Below, piece after piece: positions 25,352 through 34,460 of a stretch of DNA of 64,000 nt (the first letter of the stretch is position 1; each line of letters starts with the position of its first letter). Location: NCBI RefSeq assembly GCF_018613325.1, contig NZ_JAGGQJ010000013.1, positions 117,957 through 181,956 of the forward strand. Reading direction: 5' to 3'. The position numbers and the translations under genes are program-made. The stretch comes from Bacillus sp. ISL-34 (GTDB lineage Bacteria; Bacillota; Bacilli; Bacillales; DSM-1321). The notes under the pieces were generated by a model that saw only the letters and a list, made by a program, of their open reading frames with translations, was not told the DNA's origin and did not search any database.

Positions 25352-27343
25352 TCACGGAGTTACGATATTAACCTTTGGTTGGAATTGATCCAGCAAAGTC
25401 AGGAAATCTTCAAACTGTTCTTTATCACCGGAAATGGAAACTTTACCGGCTGCTTCCATTTTGGTTAAATCTTCACGTCCCAGAGCAATCTGATAGAAGG
25501 TTATTTTATCTAATGTTAATGTTGCATCAGGGTTGGACGCCATTTTCCCTTTTTTGAAATTCAATACAGAATTATCCAGATCAATTCTGTAATTGGTTTT
25601 CGAATCTGCAAATGTCAAATTGAATGTCATATTTTTATTTTCCGCTTTTGTTCCGTTTAATTTAATGGACAAGAATTTCAGGAAATCATCCATTGGCATA
25701 TTGAGCAGCGTATCGAGATTCATCATTCCGCCACTTCCCTTCGAATCTGCCACACCATTCCTTAACTCATCTGCGCCAGTAAGATAGAAATTACGCCACA
25801 CAGAAGATTCAGCTGTGTATCCTAATTGTTCATAAGCATTAGCCAGTAAATTTTTTGCTTCTTTATTTTCGGGGTTGGCCATGACTACATGCTTTAAGAC
25901 TTGAGCCACCCAGCGATATTCCCCTTTTTTATAATCAAGTTTTGCCCGTTTAATAACCTTCTTTTCCCCACCCATATATTGTACATATTTAGCGCCCGAT
26001 TCCTCTTGTGGTAATGGATCCAAGTCGGATGGATTACCGTTGAAATATCCTAAATAAAAGTTGTACACAGCTTTTACGTTGTGTTTCAATGTTCCGTAAT
26101 ACCCCCGATTCGCCCAGACTTTATCCAACTTTTCAGGAAGTTTTATCTCTTCCGCGATTTCATCAGGTGTAAGACCTAAATTGGCTAATCGTATGGTTTG
26201 GTCATGAATATACTTGTACAAATCACGCTGACTTTCCAACTGCTCCAGAACATTGTCCCTTCCCCATATGGGCCATGTATGGGCCGTAACCATAGCATCT
26301 ATATCTTCATTTCCAAACAGATCAACCGTTTCATCAAGTGCTTTCACCCATTTTAAGGTATCTCTGGTTTTAGCTCCCCTTAATGTATAAATATTATGTA
26401 ACGTGTGTCCGGTGTTTTCGGCTACCACTAAAGTTTTGTAATCATTGATATAATAATGCATCTCAGATGGAGCTTCTGAATCCGGCGTCAATAAAAATTC
26501 AAATGTTATTCCGTCTATTTCCACCGTTTGAATATCATCCTTCACTTCCATTGTTGGAGGTAAATAGCTAAAAGTTCCGTTACTTAATCCCGGACCAATA
26601 CCAGAAGTAACAAATCCCCTTTCATTTGCGGGTAAAAGATTTCCAAACATATAACCTGCACGGCGAGACATTATATTGCCTAAAAGAATGTTTTCACTTA
26701 GCGCTTCATCGTTAAAACCTGCTGGGACAATAATCGGCACCTTAGCTGGATTTTCAGCGTATTGAGCAATGCCTTTCATACCACCAAAGTGATCAGCATG
26801 ACTGTGACTAATAACAATTGCACTTACTGGGTTTTTGGGCCGATGTTCAAAGTAAAGCTCCATGGCTGCTTTGGCCGTTTCAATAGTAGAAAGTGTATCC
26901 AAAACTATTAATCCAGTTTTTCCTTCCACAATGGTAAGCACTGATAAATCCTGGCCCCGAACTTGATAAACGCCATCCACCACTTTAAATAAGCCTGTTA
27001 TATTTTGCAATTGAGCCTGTCGCCACAAGCTTGGGTTTACAGTAAAACTTGCCGGCTGATCTTCTTTGATGAATGAATATCGATTACTATCCCATACTAC
27101 GTCACCTTTTGAATTTTTAATTGGATTCATATTCAAAGGCGCAATAAATCCTTTATGTGCATTCTTGAAGTCTTCCTTATCTTTAAAATTCAACTGTTCA
27201 TAAAAAGCCTTATTTGCTGAAATTGTTGTATCTGTCGCCGGCATTGGCTCATCTGACGCAGCATTTGTAACGGAAGACCCTGCCAGTAAAACAAAAACAA
27301 TGGGAACGGAAACAATTCCTTTAATAAAAGATACTTTGGACAT
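25352..27343 (-). CDS. Secreted alkylsulfatase (SdsA-type, metallo-beta-lactamase fold)
   Basis: The 663-residue protein has an N-terminal signal peptide (about residues 1-29, ending in TNAA) and the binuclear zinc motif HSHADHFGG with His180, His182, Asp184 and His185. A glutamate in VVAENTGHTLHN completes the site as in SdsA1. A helical dimerisation domain follows (about 370-510), then a C-terminal SCP2-like domain (about 535-655) that binds hydrophobic chains. The family hydrolyses alkyl sulfate esters such as dodecyl sulfate to alcohol and sulfate. Neighbouring acyl-CoA ligase and dehydrogenase genes could use the derived fatty acids. Confidence 0.9.
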   Translation of the reverse strand: MSKVSFIKGIVSVPIVFVLLAGSSVTNAASDEPMPATDTTISANKAFYEQLNFKDKEDFKNAHKGFIAPLNMNPIKNSKGDVVWDSNRYSFIKEDQPASFTVNPSLWRQAQLQNITGLFKVVDGVYQVRGQDLSVLTIVEGKTGLIVLDTLSTIETAKAAMELYFEHRPKNPVSAIVISHSHADHFGGMKGIAQYAENPAKVPIIVPAGFNDEALSENILLGNIMSRRAGYMFGNLLPANERGFVTSGIGPGLSNGTFSYLPPTMEVKDDIQTVEIDGITFEFLLTPDSEAPSEMHYYINDYKTLVVAENTGHTLHNIYTLRGAKTRDTLKWVKALDETVDLFGNEDIDAMVTAHTWPIWGRDNVLEQLESQRDLYKYIHDQTIRLANLGLTPDEIAEEIKLPEKLDKVWANRGYYGTLKHNVKAVYNFYLGYFNGNPSDLDPLPQEESGAKYVQYMGGEKKVIKRAKLDYKKGEYRWVAQVLKHVVMANPENKEAKNLLANAYEQLGYTAESSVWRNFYLTGADELRNGVADSKGSGGMMNLDTLLNMPMDDFLKFLSIKLNGTKAENKNMTFNLTFADSKTNYRIDLDNSVLNFKKGKMASNPDATLTLDKITFYQIALGREDLTKMEAAGKVSISGDKEQFEDFLTLLDQFQPKVNIVTP

Positions 27344-27718
27344 TTCATACTCCTTTCTAAGTAGAAATCATGTCTATATTCCGAATGATGCAGCAGTAAA
27401 CTTTCTCATTTTTTAGAAATTTTTAGAATAATATGAATTTATTTTATAATTAATTTGCCATTAAGTATATTTCCTATTTCTAATAGTAACTTCAATTTTA
27501 TTTATATAAAAAATAACAATTGGTTTGTTTGCCTAACCGAAGGCTGAACAATAAATACAAAATGCCCCTCCCGATAGAGAAGAGCATTAATGAATAAGCA
27601 ATGCGGTATATGCAATTTGCCATGACTTTTGCAAGGTAAGGGGGCCGGGGCCACACCGTAAACCAAGAAACTGTAAACGCTGCCAATTGTAGTAGTAAAC
27701 CAAGGTAATTTTCATTCC
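27344..27718. other. Intergenic region between alkylsulfatase and LysR genes
   Basis: About 375 bases. The left half (27344-27500) is A/T-rich and should contain the alkylsulfatase promoter. The right half contains the terminator of the LysR gene. A 62-codon minus-strand frame at 27498-27686 has no clear ribosome binding site and I do not regard it as a gene. Confidence 0.5.
27561..27588 (-). terminator. Likely terminator of the LysR gene ending at 27719
   Basis: On the minus strand AATGCTCTTCTC pairs with GGGAGGGGCATT (some G-T pairs) and is followed by TTGTATTTATT. Confidence 0.55.
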
Positions 27719-28597
27719 TTATTGAAGAAAATTAACAAATTTAGACACCCCCATTTTATTGAATCGCTTGTTTTTCCTGACCAGCCATAAATTTCTTGTC
27801 ATTTCTATTCTGGAAATACCCACTTCCCGCAAAAAGCCTTGCTCCAATTCCCTGGCCACTGTCAACCTTGGCAAAATGCTGATTCCAAGTCCAGCTTCAA
27901 CCGCACTTTTTATCGCTTGTGTACTGCCAATCTCCATATAGTTTTCTATTTTTTCTAAAACCCCATGCTCCCTTAACATGTTTTCTACGATAAGCCGTGT
28001 TCCAGAAATGGATTCACGCCAAATCATCCTTTCATTTCCCAATTCCTCTAGCTGAATTTCTTTTCTGTCTTTCCATGGGTGGTCGGATGGACATACCAAT
28101 ATCAATTCGTCTTCGGCGAACTTGTCTACAATAAAATCGGTGTTTTCCACAAGTCCTTCCACCAAGGCCAAATCAATGACATCGTTCGAAAGATCCTCCA
28201 GAACCCGGGGGGTATTTTTTATCGTTAATGTCACTTTTATTTCATGCTGTTGTTTTTTAAATCTCCCAAGCAAGCTCGGCAACAAATACTCACCGATAGT
28301 CAAGGATGCCCCTACTATGAGGTTTGCATTGTACGCGCCCGTCGATTGCTGAATCACTTCTCTTGAATGGTTGAAGTCATTTACAATAGCTTTTGCAAAA
28401 GGGTATAACAGCTTTCCTGCTTCTGTAACTCTCAGCCTTCCTTCCTCACGGTCGAATAACAAAGTGTTATAATAATTTTCCAGTTGATGGATTTGTCGTG
28501 TTACAGCCGGTTGAGATAGGAAACTTAACCTAGCTGCCTGGCTTATACTTCCTTCATCCACCACTAAACAAAACATTTTAAGATTTTCCAATTTCAA
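27719..28597 (-). CDS. LysR-family transcriptional regulator
   Basis: A LysR regulator of 292 residues from the TTG at 28597. This TTG has GGAGG 8 bases upstream, whereas the in-frame ATG at 28612 overlaps that ribosome binding site. The N-terminal HTH (LENLKMFCLVVDEGSISQAA, then SFLSQPAVTRQIHQLEN) and the effector domain are typical; the style is CysL/YwfK-like. It is divergent from the chromate-transporter pair across 240 bases and is a plausible regulator of it, or alternatively of the alkylsulfatase gene downstream. Confidence 0.82.
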   Translation of the reverse strand: MKLENLKMFCLVVDEGSISQAARLSFLSQPAVTRQIHQLENYYNTLLFDREEGRLRVTEAGKLLYPFAKAIVNDFNHSREVIQQSTGAYNANLIVGASLTIGEYLLPSLLGRFKKQQHEIKVTLTIKNTPRVLEDLSNDVIDLALVEGLVENTDFIVDKFAEDELILVCPSDHPWKDRKEIQLEELGNERMIWRESISGTRLIVENMLREHGVLEKIENYMEIGSTQAIKSAVEAGLGISILPRLTVARELEQGFLREVGISRIEMTRNLWLVRKNKRFNKMGVSKFVNFLQ

Positions 28598-28740
28598 GAA
28601 AACGACCTCCATGTTTTTAGATAGTTTATTAAAATGATAGCATCATATAGGTAAATGGTGAAATGAAATAGAGTGTACATCCCTGTAAGTGAGGCAATTC
28701 AATTAATGGCGGCATTCTTTATAAAACGGATGAATCTTCT

Positions 28741-28773
28741 GGGTATAACGTTTTGTTATACCCGATGTTTTTG
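28741..28773 (+). promoter_or_regulatory. Perfect 9-bp inverted repeat upstream of the chromate transporter genes
   Basis: GGGTATAAC-GTTTT-GTTATACCC followed by GATGTTTTTG. It could be an intrinsic terminator/attenuator ahead of the chr genes or an operator for the divergent LysR regulator. Confidence 0.5.
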
Positions 28774-28848
28774 TTGCAATTTACCCATTCCTTTTTCTTT
28801 GATATGTTAATAATAAGATTTAAACAAAGCATGCAAAGGAAGTGACTG

Positions 28849-29478
28849 ATGTCAATGAAAGGACAATGGAAAACTCTATTCCAATTATTTTGGACCTTTT
28901 TTAAAATAGCACCTGTCACATTCGGAGGCGGGTTTGCGATGATCCCTTTAATCGAAAAAGAAGTGGTCGAAAAGAGAAAATGGATGAAAAGCGAAGAAGT
29001 TACAGATGTTTTTGCGTTATCTCAGTCCGTACCGGGAGCTGTCGCCATTAACTCCGCCACCTTTATCGGGCATCGAATTGCCGGAATGAAGGGTGCAATG
29101 GCAGCCATGATCGGTGTTTCATTACCCACCTTTTTAATTGTTCTGCTCCTCGGCATTTTATATTTTTTCATTCATGATAACCCGAAGATAGAATCCGCAT
29201 TCGTATCGATTAGAGCTTCCATAGTAGCCATCATCGCCTATGCGGCTATCAAGATAGGAAAAACGGCAATTGTAGACAAAACAACTTTCTGTATTTTAAT
29301 AGCAGGGATTCCAGTCCTTTTCTTTCTGCACCCTGTGATGGTTATATTAGCAGGAGCTGTAGCTGGTATTGTGACCATCTCCATTAAGAGAAAATTAGGT
29401 TGCGAAGTCAAGATGAACAGAAAGGATATAGGAAATGAAGAAAATGATTTCGAACCTTTCATGGGTGCTGGCATATAG
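28849..29478 (+). CDS. Chromate transporter subunit (short-chain CHR protein)
   Basis: A 209-residue single-domain CHR protein with the family motifs TFGGGFAMIPLIEKEVV (residues about 24-40) and FALSQSVPGAVAINSATFIG. Short-chain CHR proteins occur as adjacent pairs with opposite membrane orientation and together export chromate. The second half is at 29527-30072. AAAGGA lies 8-9 bases before the ATG. It is divergent from a LysR gene. Confidence 0.88.
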   Translation: MSMKGQWKTLFQLFWTFFKIAPVTFGGGFAMIPLIEKEVVEKRKWMKSEEVTDVFALSQSVPGAVAINSATFIGHRIAGMKGAMAAMIGVSLPTFLIVLLLGILYFFIHDNPKIESAFVSIRASIVAIIAYAAIKIGKTAIVDKTTFCILIAGIPVLFFLHPVMVILAGAVAGIVTISIKRKLGCEVKMNRKDIGNEENDFEPFMGAGI

Positions 29479-29526
29479 GTAAATCAAAAAAGGGTCTAAC
29501 TAATTTTCAAGAAAGAGTGTGATAGA

Positions 29527-30072
29527 ATGATCGAATTGTGGGAGTTATTTAGCACCTTCTTTATTATCGGCTTTGTATCGTTTGGAGGCGGATACGCCAT
29601 GATTCCCGTAATAGAATCGGAAGTCTCACAGCATGGATGGATGACGACGCAGCAATTTACCGATATCATCGCCATTTCCAGCATGTCCCCAGGACCTGTC
29701 ACCGCCAATAGTGCCATTCTTGTTGGCTATTCGACTGCTGGATTAGCAGGAGCCATATCAGCTGCTCTCGGAATCTTGCTTCCTGCTATTATATTCGTAA
29801 CCGTTATAGCCACCTTCTTCAGCAAATTGAATCATTACCCAATTATTCAATCCATGTTTTATGGACTAAGACCCATTGTCACTAGTTTAATCCTCTTTGC
29901 AGCGATCAGCTTTGCACTTTCCAATCATATGATAGCCCTGAACTTTTCATGGCATACGATAAGCTTATTACTCGTTTTTGGATTATCGTTATTTGCCCTA
30001 ATGAAATTACGCTGGCACCCAGCCTATGTAATGATTCTATCTGGTTTAGTTGGTGTTGTCCTCTATTCATGA
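29527..30072 (+). CDS. Chromate transporter subunit (second short-chain CHR protein)
   Basis: A 181-residue CHR protein with SFGGGYAMIPVIESEV and ISSMSPGPVTANSAI, the same two motifs as its neighbour. Several hydrophobic helices fill the rest. It starts 48 bases after the first subunit and is followed by a strong bidirectional terminator, so the two make a bicistronic unit. Chromate or sulfate-like oxyanion export is the family function; the physiological substrate here is not shown. Confidence 0.88.
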   Translation: MIELWELFSTFFIIGFVSFGGGYAMIPVIESEVSQHGWMTTQQFTDIIAISSMSPGPVTANSAILVGYSTAGLAGAISAALGILLPAIIFVTVIATFFSKLNHYPIIQSMFYGLRPIVTSLILFAAISFALSNHMIALNFSWHTISLLLVFGLSLFALMKLRWHPAYVMILSGLVGVVLYS

Positions 30073-30205
30073 CAAATGCCGCACACACAACCATTATGCG
30101 TCGCGTTATCAATATGGACCGGAATTAAGCAGTTATATTGGTGATGGAAAAAAGTTTGTTAGATGACTTTTGAATTGCTTATGTTATAGTATTTCACCCA
30201 TACAG

Positions 30206-30240
30206 AAAACACCCTGCATCTAATGATTCAGGGTGTTTTT
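30206..30240. terminator. Bidirectional terminator between the chr pair and the NhaC-type gene
   Basis: AAAACACCCTG pairs with CAGGGTGTTTTT around TAATGATT-containing loop bases. T-runs are available on both strands, matching the convergent genes on either side. Confidence 0.85.
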
Positions 30241-30257
30241 ACATTATTATTCTCTTT

Positions 30258-31574
30258 TTAAGAAGTACGTTTCTTCGTGTCATCATTTCCCGGCTGAAAC
30301 CGTGGAAAACCAATCAGGATGGCAACGACTCCACAAAGTCCAATTAGTATTGGGTAATATGAATACGGCAAGATGCTTATCGGAGAAATCTTTGCTACTC
30401 CTGCTGCAACAAGCAGTTGTGCCCCATACGGAATCAACCCTTGGATACAACAGGCAAATACGTCAAGCAAGCTCGCCGATTTACGCGGATCAATCCCATA
30501 CTTATCAGCGATATTTTTGGCAAGTGGCCCCGCAATGATAATCGAAATCGTGTTATTCGCCGTTGAAAGGTTCGTCAAACCAACAAGCCCGGCAATGCTC
30601 AATTCCGCCCCTTTTTTTGATTTGCTATTTCGGGTCACGAGGTGGAGTAGATAATCGATGCCACCATTATGTTTGATTACAGCTACCATACCTGCAATTA
30701 AAATGGCAAGGAAGGATATTTCATACATTCCCGCCATTCCTTCCCCAGCTTTTTGAATGACACCCAGCGGTTGATAACTTCCATCAGCCATGCCGATAAT
30801 TCCAGCAAATACGATTCCGATGGAAAGGACCAGGAACACATTGACGCCTGCCAATGCAGTGATCAATACGCAAAGATATGGAAGAATCTTCACCCAATTA
30901 TAAGTATGTTGGGAGATGTCAGCTTGTTCACCCATCGTTAAAATTCCTAGGATGGCACATGTGATGATGGCCGCAGGTAAAACGATGAAAAAGTTCACTT
31001 TAAATTTATCCTTCATTTTCGTTCCCTGAGTTCGAACTGCAGCGATTGTCGTATCTGAAATGAAGGAAAGGTTATCCCCGAACATCGCACCACCAATAAC
31101 GGCCGCCATTGAAAGGGCGAGCGAAATATCTGTTTGCTCACTAATTCCAACCCCGATAGGTGCTAGGGCAACAATCGTTCCCATGCTTGTCCCCATGGAT
31201 AGAGAAATAAAACAAGCAATAATGAAAATCCCTACCATTAATAGATTTTGCGGAAAAACAGCTAAGGCAAGATTCACTGTTGATTCAACTGCCCCCATGC
31301 CATTGGCAACTTCGGAAAAAGCGCCGGCTAAAAGGAAAATGATAACCATTAACATAATATTGGCGTCACCGGCACCTTTACAGAAGATATCAACCTTTTG
31401 ATTGAATGTCTCTTTCCGATTCATTGCCAATGCAGCTGCCGATGCAATTGAAATCGCTACAATCACCGGAAATGAATAAAAATCTTTAGTGATGATTCCG
31501 GACCCTATAAATAAAATTAAAAATACGACAAATGGAATCAATGCCCACGGATTCCCTTTATTGTTTGCACTCAT
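30258..31574 (-). CDS. NhaC-family transporter under SAM riboswitch control (MetT-like)
   Basis: The ATG at 31574 is preferred because AGAGGTG lies 6 bases upstream; the in-frame GTG at 31583 overlaps that site. The 438-residue protein has about 11-12 helices and typical NhaC stretches (FISLSMGTSMGTIVALAPIG and GGAMFGDNLSFISDTTIAA). NhaC proteins are called Na+/H+ antiporters, but members behind SAM riboswitches have been proposed as methionine transporters (MetT). The leader here contains such a riboswitch, which supports uptake of methionine or a related sulfur compound rather than pH homeostasis. Confidence 0.85.
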   Translation of the reverse strand: MSANNKGNPWALIPFVVFLILFIGSGIITKDFYSFPVIVAISIASAAALAMNRKETFNQKVDIFCKGAGDANIMLMVIIFLLAGAFSEVANGMGAVESTVNLALAVFPQNLLMVGIFIIACFISLSMGTSMGTIVALAPIGVGISEQTDISLALSMAAVIGGAMFGDNLSFISDTTIAAVRTQGTKMKDKFKVNFFIVLPAAIITCAILGILTMGEQADISQHTYNWVKILPYLCVLITALAGVNVFLVLSIGIVFAGIIGMADGSYQPLGVIQKAGEGMAGMYEISFLAILIAGMVAVIKHNGGIDYLLHLVTRNSKSKKGAELSIAGLVGLTNLSTANNTISIIIAGPLAKNIADKYGIDPRKSASLLDVFACCIQGLIPYGAQLLVAAGVAKISPISILPYSYYPILIGLCGVVAILIGFPRFQPGNDDTKKRTS

Positions 31575-31706
31575 GATGAACACCTCTTTTTATTTTTCCC
31601 GCGACATGTGTCACAGCTCTTATTCTGTTAACAGTTTTCTCAAATAACACCAATTCTTTGAACTTGATTATCACTCAAGGAGCTAAAGCAAAAAAACTGT
31701 CAGCAT

Positions 31707-31747
31707 AAAAAAGACCCCTTCTATTTAACAACAAGAAGAGGTCTTTT
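31707..31747 (-). terminator. Terminator after the SAM riboswitch
   Basis: On the minus strand AAAAGACCTCTTCT pairs with AGAAGGGGTCTTTT, followed by TTATGC. This is the probable expression platform of the S-box leader. Confidence 0.8.
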
Positions 31748-31763
31748 AATTTATAAAAAACAC

Positions 31764-31875
31764 CCTTCTTATCTTTCAGGCGAGTTTCAGCCTGCTGGAT
31801 TTGGCACAGCACTCCTATTAAGTCTGCTGCCGAGACATCTTCGGGCCAGTCCCTCCGTCTCTCTTGATAAGAAGA
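31764..31875 (-). promoter_or_regulatory. SAM-I riboswitch (S-box)
   Basis: On the minus strand CTTATCAAGAGAGACGGAGG, GACTGGCCC, GATGTCTCGGCAGCAG, AGTGCTGTGCCAAATCCAGC and GAAAGATAAG appear in the order of the SAM-I aptamer, and the outer stem CTTATC/GATAAG closes it. It controls the NhaC-type gene. Confidence 0.95.
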
Positions 31876-32170
31876 TCAAAATTATATAATTATCAAATGT
31901 TCCGATGTCTAACAGAAAAGTACCAGGCTGGAAACTTGCAAAAACCAATCTAGTTTATGAAAGTGACATCGAAAGTCGTTTTGAAAAGCAAATATAAGAG
32001 TACAGCATTTTGTCTATTATCGCAAGGTTTAATTTTATAGTATTTCACATGCACTCCTTACTGATTATAAAGAGATCAAGACATGTGCAGTTAATCAGTT
32101 ATTTTCAATTATGAAACTCTTATGATATTTAGATAAAACACCAAATATATTTAGTGACGGAATTCATATT
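31876..32170. other. Intergenic region upstream of the SAM riboswitch
   Basis: About 295 AT-rich bases that should hold the promoter for the SAM-riboswitch transcript. No coding frame or repeat is visible. Confidence 0.5.
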
Positions 32171-32192
32171 AAAAAGAGGTCTAATGACCTCT
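32171..32192 (-). terminator. Terminator of the SRAP gene
   Basis: On the minus strand AGAGGTC-ATTA-GACCTCT is followed by TTTTAATATG, immediately at the stop codon. Confidence 0.75.
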
Positions 32193-32863
32193 CAGCAAAT
32201 TTGTTGTATTAGGTTAGGTGAATTATTTTTAGTCGAGTTCACATCAGTCGATACCTCAAAAGCTTCCATCTGTTCCGAATCGAATGACTTTAAATATTGC
32301 TGCAGATATGCAGAATCATTAATGGATGGATTCAACCAATCTTTTTCATCTTCTGGTTTAAGGATGACTGGCATACGATCATGAATGCTGGTCATTAGCT
32401 CATTAGGAACGGTTGTTATAACGGAGCACGAATAGATGCTGATGCCTTCAGGAGATTTCCAGGATTCCCATAGACCGGCCATTCCAAATGGTGCATGATT
32501 CTTCAGTTTTATTCGCATCGGTATTTTTCTTTCTGGTGTCTTCTTCCATTCATAAAAAGAGTCAGCGATTATCAAGCATCGTTTCTTCTTATACGCATTC
32601 TTGAAGCTTGCTTTCTCACCAATGGTTTCCGCTCTGGCATTGATCATTTTGTAGCCAACTTTTTCGTCTTTTGCCCAGAAAGGAATGAGCCCCCACCGAA
32701 GATATCCAAGTCGATTCCTTGCCCCATCATTAATGACGGAAAGTACGGATTGGGAAGGAGCAATATTGTAGCTGAATTGGTATTCGTCATCAAATGATCC
32801 TTGAATATCAAACCGTTCTTTTATTTCTTCAATGTCAGTGAAAAGGGTGAAACGTCCACACAT
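32192..32863 (-). CDS. SOS response-associated peptidase family protein (SRAP, YedK/HMCES-like)
   Basis: The start at 32863 is chosen because the family needs Cys2 exposed after Met removal, and the protein then begins MCGRFTLFTD. The in-frame ATG at 32920 would bury this cysteine. The 223-residue product has the other SRAP residues: YNIAPSQ, RWGLIPFWAKD, INARAETI, the glutamate in ADSFYEWK and the histidine in HDRMPVIL. SRAP proteins form a thiazolidine crosslink with abasic sites in single-stranded DNA and protect them. It is monocistronic or leads from the small ORF just upstream (32924-33079). Confidence 0.9.
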   Translation of the reverse strand: MCGRFTLFTDIEEIKERFDIQGSFDDEYQFSYNIAPSQSVLSVINDGARNRLGYLRWGLIPFWAKDEKVGYKMINARAETIGEKASFKNAYKKKRCLIIADSFYEWKKTPERKIPMRIKLKNHAPFGMAGLWESWKSPEGISIYSCSVITTVPNELMTSIHDRMPVILKPEDEKDWLNPSINDSAYLQQYLKSFDSEQMEAFEVSTDVNSTKNNSPNLIQQIC

Positions 32864-32923
32864 AATATCGCCTACCGTATTAGAATTTATTACAGTGTAA
32901 CAAATGGAACGGGCAGGCACAAA

Positions 32924-33079
32924 TCAGCGTTCTAAAATCCTGATGTCGGTAAATGGTTGATTAAATAATTCGCTGGAAATCAAAAGAGTGCCAAGTACTT
33001 CTCTTTCATCTTCAGCTTTAATGATTTCCGACAAAATTAAGGTACTGCCATTCCTGACCGTTACTTTATATTCATTCAT
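32924..33079 (-). CDS. Small protein of 51 residues, unknown function
   Basis: An ORF of 51 codons starting at the ATG at 33079 with a strong AGGGGGGA ribosome binding site 5-6 bases upstream. The product starts MNEYKVTVRNGSTLILSEII and ends in FTDIRILER. It has a regular alternation compatible with a small beta-alpha fold and no signal or membrane segment. It ends 61 bases before the SRAP start codon on the same strand, so the two may be co-transcribed. I do not recognise a family. Confidence 0.6.
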   Translation of the reverse strand: MNEYKVTVRNGSTLILSEIIKAEDEREVLGTLLISSELFNQPFTDIRILER

Positions 33080-33215
33080 AAAATCCCCCCTAGATGGTTG
33101 TTATTATAAACCAAAAACCCACAAGTATCAGTATTGAACTTCAGCAGAGTCATGGTTAATCGTATAACAGGGAATCAAGTATTACCCGGACCATAAATCC
33201 GTGTAAAGGAGGCGT

Positions 33216-33251
33216 AAAAAAGACTGTCCATGAATGATTCACGGACAGTCT
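33216..33251 (-). terminator. Terminator downstream of hutG
   Basis: On the minus strand AGACTGTCCGTGAAT pairs with ATTCATGGACAGTCT and is followed by TTTTTACG. It lies about 130 bases after the hutG stop. Confidence 0.8.
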
Positions 33252-33380
33252 GGGCGCTGTCAAAGGTTTTTCGTTTCATTACTGATAGTTGATTATGGAG
33301 ATAGCATTGAGGAAAGCCCCAACAGTCGGCACGAACCTAGAAGGACCAAATTGGAGTTGCCCCTCTTCCATGTCCATTTA

Positions 33381-34337
33381 TTATTTAAAATGCAGCAAAA
33401 CCTCATTTAATAAATGTGCTGCCAATGTTACGGTTTTATTATTTTCGTCCAACGAAGGATTCACTTCCGAAATATCAAAGGAGAGGATCTTATCATTCGA
33501 TACCACATGCCTAATAATGGCACGGACCAATTTTGGATTCAGCCCAAACGGCGATGGTGCGCTTACCCCAGGTGCGTAGGCTGAATCAATAACATCCGTA
33601 CATAATGTAAGAATAATATAGTCATTTTTCTTAACGAATTCATTTATCCGCCGCTTGGTTTCATCCATTTCGTTCAATGACAAATCTTCTTCCAATATAT
33701 AGTCGACCTCACTCCTATCAGCAGTTTCAAACAGTGCCTTCGTATTTCCCTGCTTCTGAATTCCGACACATAAATATCCACAACTTTGATCTTCGTCCAA
33801 AATCTGCTTAAACATCGTTCCTGATGAACTTTCTTTTTCATAAGGCCTCATATCAAAGTGAGCGTCAATATTAATGATCCCTAATTTAGCCTTTGGTCCA
33901 ATGTATTTCCTTATCCCAAGATAATGGCCAAAAAGGGTTTCATGTCCTCCGCCAAGTATGATAGGAATCGCTTCACTATCCAATATCCGGGCAACGGCTG
34001 ATCCCAGTTCGGATTGGGCGGTCTCCATCTCAGTACTTTCACATATTACATCTCCGGCATCCACCAGCTCGGTTTGGGAAGGTAAATGGCAGGGTAACTT
34101 CGCCAAGTACTGCCTAATATGATCAGGGCCCTCTGCAGCACCAATCCTGCCTTTATTCCTTTTGACGCCTTCATCACATTTGAAGCCAATCAACCCAAAG
34201 GTCTTTGATGCATTGGAAGAGATGGCCAATTCCGAAATCGGTGCCAAACGTACTCTTTGGTGGTATCTGAAGCTGTCCATGTCAGATTCTGAATCAATTC
34301 TTCCATTCCAATATTTTAAAGTCGGATTAGTATACAT
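33381..34337 (-). CDS. hutG: Formimidoylglutamase HutG (arginase/agmatinase family)
   Basis: The 318-residue ureohydrolase has the two-manganese site: His in GGGHETLFG, Asp-His-Asp in NIDAHFDMRP, and the Asp in CTDVIDSAYAPGVSAP. The last motif is the HutG version of the site. The enzyme splits N-formimidoyl-L-glutamate to glutamate and formamide, the last step of histidine/urocanate degradation. AAAGGAGAAATT precedes the ATG. It is separated from hutI-hutU by about 26 kb and faces its own LysR regulator, unlike the single hut operon of B. subtilis. Confidence 0.9.
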   Translation of the reverse strand: MYTNPTLKYWNGRIDSESDMDSFRYHQRVRLAPISELAISSNASKTFGLIGFKCDEGVKRNKGRIGAAEGPDHIRQYLAKLPCHLPSQTELVDAGDVICESTEMETAQSELGSAVARILDSEAIPIILGGGHETLFGHYLGIRKYIGPKAKLGIINIDAHFDMRPYEKESSSGTMFKQILDEDQSCGYLCVGIQKQGNTKALFETADRSEVDYILEEDLSLNEMDETKRRINEFVKKNDYIILTLCTDVIDSAYAPGVSAPSPFGLNPKLVRAIIRHVVSNDKILSFDISEVNPSLDENNKTVTLAAHLLNEVLLHFK

Positions 34338-34460
34338 AATTTCTCCTTTATTTAAAAAATTCCGAAATATCTTTTTTAAAAATTATAAATGAGATAATAT
34401 ATAATTACCAATACAAAAATTCAATATATCTATAGTTTAAAGCTATAGAAAGGAGAATAA

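Noticed and set aside
27498..27686. 62-codon minus-strand ORF
   Set aside because: No ribosome binding site, no recognisable family, and it overlaps the terminator of the upstream LysR gene.
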